Shown piece after piece: positions 5,535-5,536 of a stretch of 5,536 nucleotides of DNA. Within the stretch, counting starts at the first letter, position 1; each line of letters opens with the position of its first letter. Both the position numbers and the translations under genes were made by a program. Source of the stretch: Candidatus Fermentibacterota bacterium (GTDB taxonomy: Bacteria > JAFGKV01); assembly GCA_016928395.1 (NCBI GenBank), contig JAFGKV010000010.1:1-5536 (forward strand), written 5' to 3'. The notes beneath the pieces were generated by a model. The model worked only from the letters and a program-made list of their open reading frames with translations. It did no database searches and was not told where the DNA came from.

Positions 5535-5536
5535 CC

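Larger units (their letters stand above)
5452..5536 (+). mobile_element. Presumed left end of a second insertion sequence (transposase beyond the window)
   Basis: A sharp change from GC-rich gene sequence to two tandem 18-bp repeats, followed by two strong Shine-Dalgarno sequences with no start codon yet reached, suggests the leader of a transposase gene pointing out of the window. I recall similar tandem GGTAAC-containing motifs in front of IS21- or IS481-like transposases, but no coding sequence is visible. Both the outer boundary and the family are uncertain. Confidence 0.4.

Overview
The window is a GC-rich bacterial segment holding three complete genes between two transposase-associated ends. 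The protein types (a B12-binding-type radical SAM enzyme, a DUF5916 outer-membrane barrel protein and a CAP/SCP lipoprotein candidate) suggest a Gram-negative, didermic bacterium. DUF5916 proteins are best known from Bacteroidota, Gemmatimonadota, Acidobacteriota and related uncultured groups. The phylum cannot be fixed from this sequence.

Layout: positions 1-252 (minus strand) encode the first 84 residues of an IS3-type OrfA transposase whose C-terminus lies beyond the left edge. Only 22 nt upstream of it, on the same strand, a 682-residue radical SAM protein ends (2323 down to 275). Its last 15-27 residues look as if they were supplied by the end of the insertion sequence. A 267-nt divergent intergenic region (2324-2590) separates it from two plus-strand genes: a 724-residue DUF5916 protein with an N-terminal CBM9-like domain (2591-4765) and, 58 nt later, a 177-residue CAP/YkwD-type protein (4824-5357). 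The remaining 179 nt hold a 7-bp tandem repeat, a GC-rich hairpin, two tandem 18-bp repeats and two strong Shine-Dalgarno sequences pointing out of the window. This arrangement resembles the left end of another insertion sequence whose transposase would start just past position 5536.

How the genes may work together: the two plus-strand genes are close enough to be co-transcribed and both products are predicted to be exported to the cell envelope. The radical SAM protein is cytoplasmic and divergently transcribed, and its substrate is unknown. It has a C-terminal segment resembling a PqqD-like winged helix, but I found no convincing precursor-peptide gene inside the window. The most notable points are the IS-altered end of the radical SAM gene, its CX4CX2C cluster motif, a C9 tract inside that gene, a 20-bp near-perfect palindrome between the divergent genes, and the repeat-rich right end.
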